A DNA stretch of 64,000 nt, from positions 1-64,000 of the IMG/VR virus record IMGVR_UViG_3300017605_000956, one strand, 5' to 3'. The DNA is from a virus. The position numbers and the translations under genes are program-made. Shown here piece by piece: positions 7,952 through 15,408 of the stretch. Under the pieces are notes generated by a model, which made no database searches, was not told the DNA's origin, and worked only from the letters and a program-made list of their open reading frames with translations. Numbering within the stretch: the first letter of the stretch is position 1; every line of letters starts with the position of its first letter.

Positions 7952-8824
7952 ATGCCGCTCACGCCCGTATTCGTCGAGAAGGCCACCGGAGATCAGGCGG
8001 CTCCTCAGATGGAGGAGCAGTTCGGTGGTGTCTCGAACGACGCCCGCCTGACCCAGTACATCGACTTCGTCGGCCGCCGGATGCTCCCCTACTCGCTCCG
8101 GGGCAACGAGCCCCACAAGTTCCTGGTCCTGAACGACGACAAGGTGATCAATGCCTTCACGCTCGGGAACGGGAACATCTACGTCACCAAGGGCCTCCTC
8201 AAGATGCTGGGCGACGAAGCCGAGCTCGCGGAGGTCCTGGGACACGAGAACGGTCACTTCGGCCATCGCCACATCGCAGCCCAGATGGACCGGGGGATCG
8301 GCCTCGGGCTTATGCTCGCGCTGGCGGAGGGCTTCTACGCGCAGGGCAAGGGCGGCCGGCTCAACGACACGCAGGGCGAGGCCATCGAGAAGGCGAACGA
8401 GCTGGCGATGGGCCTGGTCCTGAACGGCTTCGGCCGGGAGCAGGAGCTCGAGAGCGACGCCCACGGCCTCGAGACGATGGTGAAGTCCGGATACGACCCG
8501 ATGGGCGCCGTCTCGACCTTCCAGAAGTTCCAGCGCCTCGAGCACGAGGTCACGGGCCTGGACGCCTTCCTCCAGTCCCACCCCACGGCCAAGACCCGGA
8601 TCGACGACCTCACCGACGCCATCGCCCACAAGTACCCCAACGTCGAGGGGCGTCGCTACGTCGACCGCTACAACCGGATCGTGAACGGCGGCGAATCCCT
8701 GGACGACGTGGGCGAAGGCCGGGACGGCGGATCCAGCGAGATCCTGGGCGTCCCCACTCCCCTCGCGATCGCCGGAGGACTCGGACTTGCCATTACGACA
8801 GGGATTGTGATAGCCTCCCTCTGA
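7952..8824 (+). CDS. M48-family zinc metallopeptidase
   Basis: 290 residues. EVLGHENGHFGHRH contains H98-E-N-G-H102, the HExxH zinc site; ELESDAHG (165-172) supplies the third ligand as in M48 peptidases, and SHPTAKTRIDDL (209-220) is the conserved M48 segment after it. The M48 family includes membrane and secreted housekeeping proteases such as HtpX and BepA. There is no N-terminal signal peptide, but the last 25 residues are hydrophobic (IAGGLGLAITTGIVI), a likely tail anchor. It starts right after the preceding stop. In a virus it may process virion or envelope proteins; the substrate is not known. Confidence 0.85.
   Translation: MPLTPVFVEKATGDQAAPQMEEQFGGVSNDARLTQYIDFVGRRMLPYSLRGNEPHKFLVLNDDKVINAFTLGNGNIYVTKGLLKMLGDEAELAEVLGHENGHFGHRHIAAQMDRGIGLGLMLALAEGFYAQGKGGRLNDTQGEAIEKANELAMGLVLNGFGREQELESDAHGLETMVKSGYDPMGAVSTFQKFQRLEHEVTGLDAFLQSHPTAKTRIDDLTDAIAHKYPNVEGRRYVDRYNRIVNGGESLDDVGEGRDGGSSEILGVPTPLAIAGGLGLAITTGIVIASL
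8787..8816 (+). promoter_or_regulatory. Possible promoter for the 8837 gene
   Basis: TTGCCA (8787-8792), 18-base spacer, TAGCCT (8811-8816), inside the 3' end of the M48 gene and 20 bases before the next ATG. Confidence 0.4.
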
Positions 8825-8836
8825 ACGGGAGGCCCG

Positions 8837-9079
8837 ATGCCCAAGAACCTCGAGCGCGTCGCGGAACAAGCCGTGGAGGCCTGCGGCAGATTCCACACCA
8901 GCCTTCACCAGTGGCAGGATTGCGCGCGGGGCGTCAACATCGCCAAGCGCCTCACCAAGAAGCGTGGCCTCAAGGTCGGCCGGAAGGCGGCTCTGCGCGT
9001 CTGCAAGGCGACCGAGAAGGACCGGGGTCCTCGCCGGCGCTGTTTCGAGGGAGTCCGGTTCTTCACCACGGGGGTATGA
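8837..9079 (+). CDS. Basic C-x12-C protein 1
   Basis: 80 residues, strongly basic. Four cysteines in two pairs, each C-x12-C (A-C-G-R...D-C-A-R and V-C-K-A...R-C-F-E), separated by a Lys/Arg-rich link. The same pairing recurs in the genes at 9838, 10186, 10491, 10921 and 16038. No signal peptide. Function unknown; basic charge suggests nucleic-acid contact, the cysteine pairs suggest disulfide-linked helical hairpins or metal sites (inference). Confidence 0.75.
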   Translation: MPKNLERVAEQAVEACGRFHTSLHQWQDCARGVNIAKRLTKKRGLKVGRKAALRVCKATEKDRGPRRRCFEGVRFFTTGV

Positions 9080-9492
9080 TGAGCGGCAAGTACAAGCCCT
9101 TCGCGACCGCCAAGCTCACGGTGAAGAACAACCGGACCGGCTTCGGCTGGAGGTCTCCCAAGGACATGAAGGTCTTCGTCGACTCGGGTGCGTCCATCAC
9201 CATCCTGCCGCCCGAGGCCCTTCCGGTGCTCAAGCAGAAGACCGGCCACTTCGAGTCGATGCCGGCGCGCGTCCAGACGGCCAACGGCATCAAGGATGCG
9301 ACGGCCCTGAAGGACGCCACGCTCTGCCTCGACGCCGTCTGCTTCCGGGGCAACGTCCTCATCAGCGACGGGATCAACGGCGACGTCCTGATCGGTTCGG
9401 ACTTCCTCACGAAGGCGGGCTGTAAGCTCGACTTCAAAAAGAAGACCCTGAACTGCGGTGGCAAGCGGATCAAATTCAAGATGGAGGCGTAG
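9076..9492 (+). CDS. Retropepsin-like aspartic protease
   Basis: 138 residues, the size of a retropepsin monomer, so active as a homodimer. FVDSGASITILP (34-45) carries the catalytic D-S/T-G-A triad followed by the hydrophobic flap-side strand; VLIGSDFL (104-111) is the conserved I-L-G-x-D-F-L segment of single-domain aspartyl proteases, followed by LDFKKKTL. ATG at 9076 overlaps the previous stop; ATG 9079 is the alternative. It is flanked by C-x12-C proteins and lies one gene from an M48 peptidase, suggesting a role in maturing late proteins. Confidence 0.85.
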   Translation: MMSGKYKPFATAKLTVKNNRTGFGWRSPKDMKVFVDSGASITILPPEALPVLKQKTGHFESMPARVQTANGIKDATALKDATLCLDAVCFRGNVLISDGINGDVLIGSDFLTKAGCKLDFKKKTLNCGGKRIKFKMEA

Positions 9493-9531
9493 AAGGTTCC
9501 GTAGCCGAAATATTTATTTGAGGAGGCGGCT

Positions 9532-9765
9532 ATGGAACAACCCAAGGTGGGGCAGCACGTGGTGTACGTGGACGAGCGCGGAGTCGCTCGGGATGCGTTG
9601 GTGACGGCGAACTGGGGTTCGTCGATCAACGTGGTCGTGGTGGAGACGGACGAGAACCAGACCGACAGCTACGGTCGGAAGATCGCCCGGGAAACCAGCC
9701 AGGTGCATCGCAGCAACCAGCAGGCGCCGGGGCGCTACTGGCGCTGGCCCAGCGAAACCGCGTAA
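9532..9765 (+). CDS. Small SH3-like hypothetical protein
   Basis: 77 residues. VGQHVVYVDE, ALVTANW and INVVVVETD alternate as in a small beta-barrel; similar short proteins are common in phages and have no assigned function. Good Shine-Dalgarno GAGGAGG 7 bases upstream. The AT-rich stretch AAATATTTATTT at 9509-9520 may hold a promoter -10. Confidence 0.7.
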   Translation: MEQPKVGQHVVYVDERGVARDALVTANWGSSINVVVVETDENQTDSYGRKIARETSQVHRSNQQAPGRYWRWPSETA

Positions 9766-9837
9766 GCGGTTGAAGCCCGACGAGAGCCGACCTTGACGCG
9801 ACGCTCGACGAGGGCGACTTAGGAACAGGAGATGCTG

Positions 9838-10185
9838 ATGGCTCGACGCAAGCGCCGGATCCGCATGGGCGCGATCGACCGCGACGACATCATGAACGCC
9901 GCGGGCAAGATGAAGCACTTCTGCCTCAAGAAGTGGGACACGAAGCAGTTCGTCTCCGCCTGCTCGAAGACGGTCGACGTGATGACGAAGAACCTGCTCG
10001 CCCAAGGCCCCGAGCTCACCGCCCACAACGTCGCGGCGGCCGCCAACAAGACGGACAAGAAGTGCGAGAGCTACAAGGCCGACCGTCGTGGACGGAACCA
10101 GTACGGCAGCGTGTGCTTCCGCGTGGTGGGCGGCTTCATCCGGCTGCTCTCCCAGTCGAAGCCCGGCCTGCAGGGGAGGCGATAG
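9838..10185 (+). CDS. Basic C-x12-C protein 2
   Basis: 115 residues. N-terminal MARRKRRIRMG tail, then F-C-x12-C, a 33-residue helical link, K-C and V-C, ending KPGLQGRR. Start at ATG 9838 because AGGAG ends 7 bases before it; ATG 9832 is too close. Clear paralogue of the next gene (same C-x12-C spacing, shared HNVAAAAN/KNVASVAN and FIR-L segments). A protamine- or core-protein-like role is only a guess. Confidence 0.75.
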   Translation: MARRKRRIRMGAIDRDDIMNAAGKMKHFCLKKWDTKQFVSACSKTVDVMTKNLLAQGPELTAHNVAAAANKTDKKCESYKADRRGRNQYGSVCFRVVGGFIRLLSQSKPGLQGRR

Positions 10186-10488
10186 ATGCCGATGACGAAG
10201 TTCGAGGTCGAGGACACGTTCCACGAGGTCCTGAGCGTGTGCCGCGGCAAGTACGGGAGCAACCGCTCGAAGAAGGTGTGCAGCCGGGCGGCTCTCACGA
10301 TGAAGACCGAGCTCATGGACCGCGGCATCATCAACGCGAAGAACGTGGCCTCGGTCGCCAACGTGGTCGACCAGGAGTGCGCGAAGTCCGCGAAGGGCGA
10401 CCGGAAAGTCTGCATGAGGGCCGTCGCGACGTTCATCCGTCGCCTGGCATCCCGGAAGCCCGGTCTGAACGGCAGGAAGAGGAGATAG
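10186..10488 (+). CDS. Basic C-x12-C protein 3
   Basis: 100 residues, paralogue of the upstream gene: V-C-x12-C-SRA, then ...Q-E-C...V-C-M-R-A-V-A-T-F-I-R and a tail KPGLNGRKRR. It begins one base after the previous stop and is followed 2 bases later by another family member, so the three were produced by tandem duplication. Confidence 0.75.
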   Translation: MPMTKFEVEDTFHEVLSVCRGKYGSNRSKKVCSRAALTMKTELMDRGIINAKNVASVANVVDQECAKSAKGDRKVCMRAVATFIRRLASRKPGLNGRKRR

Positions 10489-10490
10489 CC

Positions 10491-10679
10491 ATGGCACGTC
10501 GTCGTCGTCGCTCCCGCATGAGCGGGATCTCGATCCCGGAGGTCAACAAGACCTGCGCCGTCGCCTACAAGGGCGACCCCAAGGCGATCGCGGTGTGCCA
10601 GCGCACGGCGGGCAGCCTGATCCGGAAGATCGTCGCCAACAAGCCCAAGGTCTGCCAGAAGTTCTGCGGCTGCAAGTAG
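10491..10679 (+). CDS. Basic C-x13-C protein 4 (short form)
   Basis: 62 residues. Starts MARRRRRSRMSG, like the tail of the 9838 protein, and keeps only the second cysteine pair (T-C-x13-C-QRTAGSLIRKI) before a cysteine cluster C-Q-K-F-C-G-C-K. Preceded by AAGAGGAG. Five cysteines in 62 residues without a signal peptide. Confidence 0.75.
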   Translation: MARRRRRSRMSGISIPEVNKTCAVAYKGDPKAIAVCQRTAGSLIRKIVANKPKVCQKFCGCK

Positions 10680-10691
10680 CTCGCCCGAGAG

Positions 10692-10931
10692 ATGGTCACT
10701 CCGGAAGATTTCGCCGCCATGATCAAGGTTCGCCTCTACACGAGGGAGGGGAAGTTTGTCGTCGATGCTCCGTTCCTCCCGTACAAGACCCAGCCCGATG
10801 CGGTACTCTGGGGGAGCAGGTTCTTCATCTGGCACCCGGAGCACAAGCAGTACCGGGAGGGCTACGTCCACTACTGCGTGCCGAACCCGGCCAAGGTCGA
10901 ACGCGAGGAAGGGAACGGTCATGAAAGGTAA
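10692..10931 (+). CDS. Hypothetical small protein
   Basis: 79 residues, aromatic-rich (FFIWHP, GYVHYCVPN), probably a small beta sheet. Not recognised. Overlaps the next gene by 11 bases. Confidence 0.65.
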   Translation: MVTPEDFAAMIKVRLYTREGKFVVDAPFLPYKTQPDAVLWGSRFFIWHPEHKQYREGYVHYCVPNPAKVEREEGNGHER

Positions 10932-11271
10932 AGGACTCTCGGGCGCGCTCAAGGTTCGCCAGTGGGCCATCCAGGGCTGCGTCAGACAGTACGGCGGGCG
11001 CAAGAGCGAGCGGTACGGCCGGCGAGGCGGCTACGGCGACCAGATCGAAGCGTGCGTGAAGGCGGTGGACGGAGTCGTGACGGCGATCTCGGAAGGCAAG
11101 GCTCTGTACTTCTCCGACGCGGTCGACCAGGTTTCCAAGGGCTGCGTCAAGCTGCGCGACATGGCGGAGCAGCAGGCCTGCCTCACGGGCGCAACAGAGG
11201 TTCTGCTCAGGTCGAAGGGAACGACGGCGTCGCTCGAGGGGCGTCGCCGCAAGAAGCGGAGGCACAAGTGA
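10921..11271 (+). CDS. Basic cysteine-paired protein 5
   Basis: 116 residues, basic, with MKGKGLSG at the N-terminus and an Arg/Lys cluster at the C-terminus (GRRRKKRRHK). Cysteines occur as G-C-V ... A-C-V-K-A-V and G-C-V-K-L ... A-C-L-T-G, a spaced-pair layout like the neighbouring family though the first spacing is longer. Ends in GTGA overlap with the next gene. Confidence 0.7.
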   Translation: MKGKGLSGALKVRQWAIQGCVRQYGGRKSERYGRRGGYGDQIEACVKAVDGVVTAISEGKALYFSDAVDQVSKGCVKLRDMAEQQACLTGATEVLLRSKGTTASLEGRRRKKRRHK

Positions 11272-11513
11272 GAAGCGGACTGATCCAGACGAAGGTCTCC
11301 TGTCGCGAGAAGGACAAGGCCATCCCCGCGTTCACCCATCTCGTCCGGGAAGCCAACTGCGCGGGCGTGGTGCTCTGCAACGACCGGGGCCGTCTGTCGA
11401 TCGCGTTCTCCTGCTCGAGGGGCGAGGACACGCGCAAGCTCAAGCGGTCCGTGAACCGCGAGATGCGGCTGCTCAGGCACCACGGCCTCGCGGCCGCTCG
11501 CCGGCGCCGGTAA
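11268..11513 (+). CDS. Small basic 4-Cys protein, TKVxC type A
   Basis: 81 residues. LIQTKVSC, then N-C, L-C-N-D-R-G-R-L-S-I and S-C-S, ending in poly-Arg. It aligns with the protein at 11885 (IPTKVVC, T-C, F-C-H-E-G-K-L-Y-I, T-C-D), so they form a second four-cysteine family. GTG start overlapping the previous stop. Confidence 0.7.
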   Translation: MRSGLIQTKVSCREKDKAIPAFTHLVREANCAGVVLCNDRGRLSIAFSCSRGEDTRKLKRSVNREMRLLRHHGLAAARRRR

Positions 11514-11576
11514 CTCTCCCCTGAGTTGTTGACAAAGGGACCCCGGAGAAGAAACCCAACGGAGAACGAGAGCCCC

Positions 11577-11828
11577 ATGTCGAATCGAAAGCATCGCCTC
11601 CGCGGCCGCGGGAAGCGCCTGGTCGACTGCTCGGTGGTCTGCAAGAAGGCGGGCCAGGTCGACTTCAACGTGTGGCCCCGGAAAGGCGAGAGCGACAACG
11701 AGGCCTGCCTGCGCCGGGCGAAGCTCTTCGTGCCCGGGAATCACTGCGAGATTCTGCGCGCCCGCGGCATCAACGGGCTCAAGCCGATCATGGGCGCCAC
11801 CAAGGTCGGCAGGATCGTTCGAGAGTAG
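11577..11828 (+). CDS. Small basic cysteine-containing protein
   Basis: 83 residues: basic N-terminus (MSNRKHRLRGRGKRL), D-C-S-V-V-C, A-C-L-R-R, H-C-E-I-L. Expressed perhaps from a TTGACA at 11529-11534, whose -10 is unclear. Not recognised; fits the cluster of basic cysteine proteins by composition. Confidence 0.7.
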   Translation: MSNRKHRLRGRGKRLVDCSVVCKKAGQVDFNVWPRKGESDNEACLRRAKLFVPGNHCEILRARGINGLKPIMGATKVGRIVRE

Positions 11829-11833
11829 CAGGG

Positions 11834-11862
11834 TTGACACCGTATCCTCCGGCGGGTACAGT
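11834..11862 (+). promoter_or_regulatory. sigma70-like promoter for the 11885 gene
   Basis: TTGACA at 11834-11839, 17-base spacer, TACAGT at 11857-11862, then ACCGGAGGA before a GTG start. Confidence 0.75.
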
Positions 11863-11884
11863 TCCCGAAGACCGGAGGATTGAC

Positions 11885-12139
11885 GTGGCGAAACACGCAT
11901 CCAAGAAGAACAAGGAACTCCACACCGCGTTCATCCCCACGAAGGTCGTCTGCGAGAGGGGCAAGAAGGACCAGCTCCTCAAGGCCGCCCGGTTCCCGAA
12001 GACGACGTGCATCGACCGGACGACGTTCTGCCACGAAGGGAAGCTGTACATCAAGGCCACGTGCGATACGAAGGGCGCGGCGATGTCCTACGCCGATCGT
12101 GTAAAGCCCCTCATCACGGTTCTCCAGAAAGTTCTCTGA
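11885..12139 (+). CDS. Small basic 4-Cys protein, TKVxC type B
   Basis: 84 residues. GTG start chosen because CCGGAGGA lies 5-6 bases upstream and no ATG fits. IPTKVVC, T-T-C-I-D, T-F-C-H-E-G-K-L-Y-I-K and T-C-D match the 11268 protein in spacing. Last 20 residues form a hydrophobic helix (VKPLITVLQKVL). Function unknown. Confidence 0.7.
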   Translation: MAKHASKKNKELHTAFIPTKVVCERGKKDQLLKAARFPKTTCIDRTTFCHEGKLYIKATCDTKGAAMSYADRVKPLITVLQKVL

Positions 12140-12152
12140 AGGGAGCTCGGAC

Positions 12153-12941
12153 ATGGTCGCACCCCTGGTGATCGCGGGCCTCGGCGTCCTGGCCGCCGGC
12201 GCCGCCAACGTCGTGATCGGCAAGGCGAAGACCATCTACGCCGTCATCCGGATCCTGCACCGGAATCTGGTCGGCAAGATGTTCGACGACGTCTCGAAGG
12301 CCGAGGCGTACCAGGAAGAGCTCTCCCGCCACGGCCACAGCTCCATCATCGTCCAGAAGGTCTCCGGCGACAACGGCCGGGGAACGCGCTACACGTCGCT
12401 CCACCCCGTCCAGTCGATGAAGCCCGGGATGCACGGGATGCTGGGCAAGGCCTTCAGCGTCGCCCCTCCGGGCTACTGGCTGGTCAAGTGGCGCGCGCCG
12501 GGCTCGACCAATGAGCACCTCGAAGTCTTCGAGTTCGAGCGCGAGGCGAAGGAGCGCGTCCGCAACCTCCAGCAGGAGGCGGCCTGGGCGAGCACGTCGA
12601 TGGTGCCCCGGACGAAGCGGACGGCCGCGCATCCGAAGCTGCCCAAGAACGCCGTCCGGAAGATGGGCAACGCCCGCACGCTCGACACCAAGGACCAGCA
12701 GGAACAGGCCATCCTCCTCACCACGCGCTATCCCGCGGCCGAGCGGTTCCAGCGCGCCCGCACCGGCCCGTTCCCCGAGACGGCCCTGTTCGCCCAGAAC
12801 AAGGAAGTCCAGGTCCCCCTCTTCGATCAGACCACCTCGAGCCACGAGTGGAAGACGAGCGTCGTGACGGAGGCTCCCCCGGACAGCCCCCGCCAGCCGG
12901 ATATGCTCACCGTCGTCCAGTCGCTCCAGGATCCTGACTGA
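12153..12941 (+). CDS. Membrane-anchored hypothetical protein
   Basis: 262 residues with an N-terminal membrane segment (3-22) that includes IAGLGVL, a variant of the GLG heptad. The rest is soluble and mixed charge, with VVIGKAKTIYAVI and KWRAPGSTNEHLEVF as its only orderly stretches. Heads the membrane-protein run to 15364. Not recognised. Confidence 0.7.
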   Translation: MVAPLVIAGLGVLAAGAANVVIGKAKTIYAVIRILHRNLVGKMFDDVSKAEAYQEELSRHGHSSIIVQKVSGDNGRGTRYTSLHPVQSMKPGMHGMLGKAFSVAPPGYWLVKWRAPGSTNEHLEVFEFEREAKERVRNLQQEAAWASTSMVPRTKRTAAHPKLPKNAVRKMGNARTLDTKDQQEQAILLTTRYPAAERFQRARTGPFPETALFAQNKEVQVPLFDQTTSSHEWKTSVVTEAPPDSPRQPDMLTVVQSLQDPD

Positions 12942-12947
12942 TCGGGT

Positions 12948-12972
12948 TTCGCCCCCGCTTCGCGGGGGCGAA
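12948..12972. repeat. 11-bp perfect inverted repeat, loop TTC
   Basis: TTCGCCCCCGC (12948-12958) and GCGGGGGCGAA (12962-12972). No T-run. Sits between the 12153 gene and the 12995 gene, whose Shine-Dalgarno GGGGGAG follows. Confidence 0.8.
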
Positions 12973-12994
12973 CGAAGAAGCTGGGGGAGTTGCG

Positions 12995-13312
12995 ATGACC
13001 GCGCAGATTCAAGTTCGTGAGCTCGGCCAGATCAAGGGCCTGGGCGAGATCACGTGGACCCGTCAGACCAACGAACGCCTCGTCGCCGCGGGGCTCTCGG
13101 TCGGAGTCGGCGCGCTCCTGGGCGTCGGCATCAACCTGATCCAGAAGCCCAAGGGCATGACCCGCATGGCGACCTGGCTCTCCGTCGTCGGCTCGATGAT
13201 CGCGCTGGGCTCGTCGCTCATCCCGGTCGAGGGCTCGTTCTTCACCCACATCAGCACCGTCTCGGGCGGCCTCACGGGGTATCATGCCGTGACCGCCATG
13301 ATGTCCAAGTAA
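12995..13312 (+). CDS. Two-pass membrane protein with GLG heptad
   Basis: 105 residues. IKGLGEI at 13-19, then predicted membrane segments at about 30-49 and 58-76 and a short polar end. The heptad comes just before the first membrane segment, as in the 786 and 60665 proteins. Unknown family; possible virion membrane protein. Confidence 0.75.
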   Translation: MTAQIQVRELGQIKGLGEITWTRQTNERLVAAGLSVGVGALLGVGINLIQKPKGMTRMATWLSVVGSMIALGSSLIPVEGSFFTHISTVSGGLTGYHAVTAMMSK

Positions 13313-13322
13313 GGGATCGACG

Positions 13323-13817
13323 ATGACGAAACCCATTCGCGGCCTCGGCAAGATCGGCAGTGGCATCGAGAGCGACGTGGGCCTCTCGATCATGCAGCTC
13401 GGCATGATCACGGGCCTGCACGCCGCGATCTCGCCAAGCCTGTTCACCTTCGCCTGCTTCGCCAAGAAGCCCGAGGAGTGCAAGATCGCGCGGAGGACCC
13501 TCTGGGTTTCTCTTCTCGCGACGACGCTGACCAACGTCGGCGTCCTCTTCGCCTTTGGGCGGTGGGCTCCCGCGATCGCCGGACAGATCACGGGCACCGG
13601 TCTCTTCGCGCTGGGGATGCGAGCCATCGCCAACGCCGAGGAGGCGCCGGCCGTGCCGTCGATGGAAGTGAAGCCGGAAGAGATCAGCGAAGGGATTCAC
13701 GGGCTGGGCATCATCGAGCAGCAGCCCGAGGTCCTCGTCGGCCAGGATCACTGGCTCGACCGTGAATGGGCAGATCGGTATGACGACTGGTGGGCCACGC
13801 CCGCCGCGAGACTTTGA
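13323..13817 (+). CDS. Membrane protein with two GLG heptads
   Basis: 164 residues. IRGLGKI at 5-11 and IHGLGII at 125-131 bracket a core with two or three membrane segments (about 21-47, 59-78, 83-103). The C-terminal 30 residues are acidic and Trp-rich. If the heptads are cleavage sites, processing would free the membrane core at both ends (inference). Confidence 0.75.
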   Translation: MTKPIRGLGKIGSGIESDVGLSIMQLGMITGLHAAISPSLFTFACFAKKPEECKIARRTLWVSLLATTLTNVGVLFAFGRWAPAIAGQITGTGLFALGMRAIANAEEAPAVPSMEVKPEEISEGIHGLGIIEQQPEVLVGQDHWLDREWADRYDDWWATPAARL

Positions 13818-13829
13818 TAGGGAGATGCC

Positions 13830-14351
13830 ATGCTCAAGCAGAACGAAAAAATGATGATCGGTGGCGCGGCGACGATCGCCGTGAACTCCACCATCCACTT
13901 CCTCGTCGCGAAGACGCCCTTCAAGACGCCGGAAGCTCCGAAGGTCGGGAAGAACGACTACGTGGCGCTGGGCCTCGAGCTCGGCGTCTCGGGCCTGTCG
14001 TACCTGGTCTTCGGCCCGGTACCCGCCATCGTGGGCGGCGTCGAGGCGCTGGCGCTGTTCGGCCTGCGTCTCGCCGGCGTCGGCCCGAAGGCTCCGGTCG
14101 AGGAGGAGGAGAAGCCGGCGCCGTCGTCGGCGAGCCTCCCTGCTCCCAAGACGACGGACGCGCCCGCTCCCAAGCCCGCGGCGCCGTCGCGTGAAGAGTT
14201 CCAGAACCCCGACGACTTCTCCGGCCCGGAGGACTTCGGCAACCCCGAGGACTTCGGCGGCCGCGAGGACTTCGCCAACCCCGACGTGCTCGAGGGCCGC
14301 GGCCGCAACCGTAGCCCCGAAGTCATGAACGGCGTGAGGTTCTACAGGTAA
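13830..14351 (+). CDS. Membrane protein with PEDFG repeats
   Basis: 173 residues. A hydrophobic N-terminal third is followed by an acidic Pro/Ala linker, then five degenerate repeats of (N/G)-P-E-D-F-(G/S/A) near residues 126-150, then LEGRGRN and MNGVRFYR at the end. The tail resembles that of the 60665 protein (LQGIGRD, MSG, VVFHR). Not recognised. Confidence 0.7.
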   Translation: MLKQNEKMMIGGAATIAVNSTIHFLVAKTPFKTPEAPKVGKNDYVALGLELGVSGLSYLVFGPVPAIVGGVEALALFGLRLAGVGPKAPVEEEEKPAPSSASLPAPKTTDAPAPKPAAPSREEFQNPDDFSGPEDFGNPEDFGGREDFANPDVLEGRGRNRSPEVMNGVRFYR

Positions 14352-14355
14352 GCCG

Positions 14356-14628
14356 ATGATCATCGAAGGGCTGGGACAGATCCATCCGGGCGCTCCCCTG
14401 GGCGCGATCCGGCTGGACGGCGTGACGAAGCTGATCGTCAATCCGTGGGCCGCGATTGGCACGGATGCCCTGCTCTTCACGATGTCGGCGGCGACGTTCG
14501 TGCTGACCAAGAACCCGATCCTGAAGACACTCTCGATCCTGGGCGGGATCTGGGGCGTGACGGCCATCGCTCTTGAGACGTCGAAGCTCACCGGCGAGGC
14601 CAGCGACCCGATCTCGCGAGAGTACTGA
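14356..14628 (+). CDS. Small membrane protein with N-terminal GLG heptad
   Basis: 90 residues. IEGLGQI at 3-9, then two predicted membrane segments (about 33-50 and 54-73). Its stop overlaps the ATG of the next gene. Another member of the heptad-carrying set. Confidence 0.75.
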   Translation: MIIEGLGQIHPGAPLGAIRLDGVTKLIVNPWAAIGTDALLFTMSAATFVLTKNPILKTLSILGGIWGVTAIALETSKLTGEASDPISREY

Positions 14629-14822
14629 TGGACACCCCTCCTGCCGAGAAGATCGACTGCGAGGGGTGTTCCGGACGGGGCTTCACGATGTCCGTCGACG
14701 AGGACACCGGAACCAGGCAGCCAAAAGAACACAGCCGGTGCAACGGCGCCGGCATTCTGATCTACAGGGGCACAGGGAATGGAGGGGAGCCGGTATACAC
14801 GGCTCCGAAACTGTGGGCATGA
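14628..14822 (+). CDS. DnaJ-type zinc-finger-like miniprotein
   Basis: 64 residues. C-E-G-C-S-G-R-G and, 21 residues on, C-N-G-A-G recall the CxxCxGxG repeats of the DnaJ zinc finger, although the second repeat has only one cysteine. Overlaps the next gene by ATGA. Binding partner unknown. Confidence 0.65.
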   Translation: MDTPPAEKIDCEGCSGRGFTMSVDEDTGTRQPKEHSRCNGAGILIYRGTGNGGEPVYTAPKLWA

Positions 14823-15364
14823 ACTGGTGGGGCCTTCACGTCAAGCACACCGTCACGTACACTAAGGCGGCCAAGTCCAAGAACCGGATCGACATCCTTC
14901 GCGCGCTGATCTCGCTGCTCGACGGCGTCGGGTGGTGGGGAGGCATGGTCGCGGCGAAGGGCGGCGAGGCCAACGGGATCCTCGCCCACGGCCTGATGGC
15001 CGAGCACATCGTCGCTGCGAAGATGCTGGCCGACCAGCTCCCGGCGAACGATGAGGGCAGCGTGAAGGTGGCGCTCGAGCTGCTCTCCCGGAACGCGGAC
15101 TTCCAGGCGATGTTCTTCGGGGCGGCGTTCAACGAGTTCCCTCACGCCGAGTTTCGCAAGCTGATGACCGGGCACCTCGAGGCGCTCAACGGCTACGTCC
15201 ACGACTGGAACGCCGGGGACGAGGCCTCGTTCAACGCCCACGTCGCGGCCGCCATGAAGAACGCCGCGGACCTCGACGAGTTCACGTCCAAGAACCTCGT
15301 CGTCCACCGTCGTCCGACTCCCCAGCCGGCGCCGGAGACGGAGGACGAGCCCGTCGCGCCTTGA
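14819..15364 (+). CDS. Hypothetical helical protein
   Basis: 181 residues. Predicted mainly helical, with MNWWGLHVKHT at the start and a Pro-rich acidic end. Leu/Ala-rich helices around residues 60-130 resemble DUF-type bundle proteins of phages, but I cannot name the family. Its last codons overlap the -35 of the next promoter. Confidence 0.65.
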   Translation: MNWWGLHVKHTVTYTKAAKSKNRIDILRALISLLDGVGWWGGMVAAKGGEANGILAHGLMAEHIVAAKMLADQLPANDEGSVKVALELLSRNADFQAMFFGAAFNEFPHAEFRKLMTGHLEALNGYVHDWNAGDEASFNAHVAAAMKNAADLDEFTSKNLVVHRRPTPQPAPETEDEPVAP

Positions 15365-15388
15365 CCTGCCTACGGGCAGAGCTATACT
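15361..15388 (+). promoter_or_regulatory. sigma70-like promoter for the 15409 gene
   Basis: TTGACC at 15361-15366, 16-base spacer, TATACT at 15383-15388. Confidence 0.7.
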
Positions 15389-15408
15389 CCATCTCGAGGG
15401 ATCTGCTT

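Noticed and set aside
9793-9821. Promoter TTGACG-N17-GACTTA before the 9838 gene
   Set aside because: The -10 has too few consensus bases to report.
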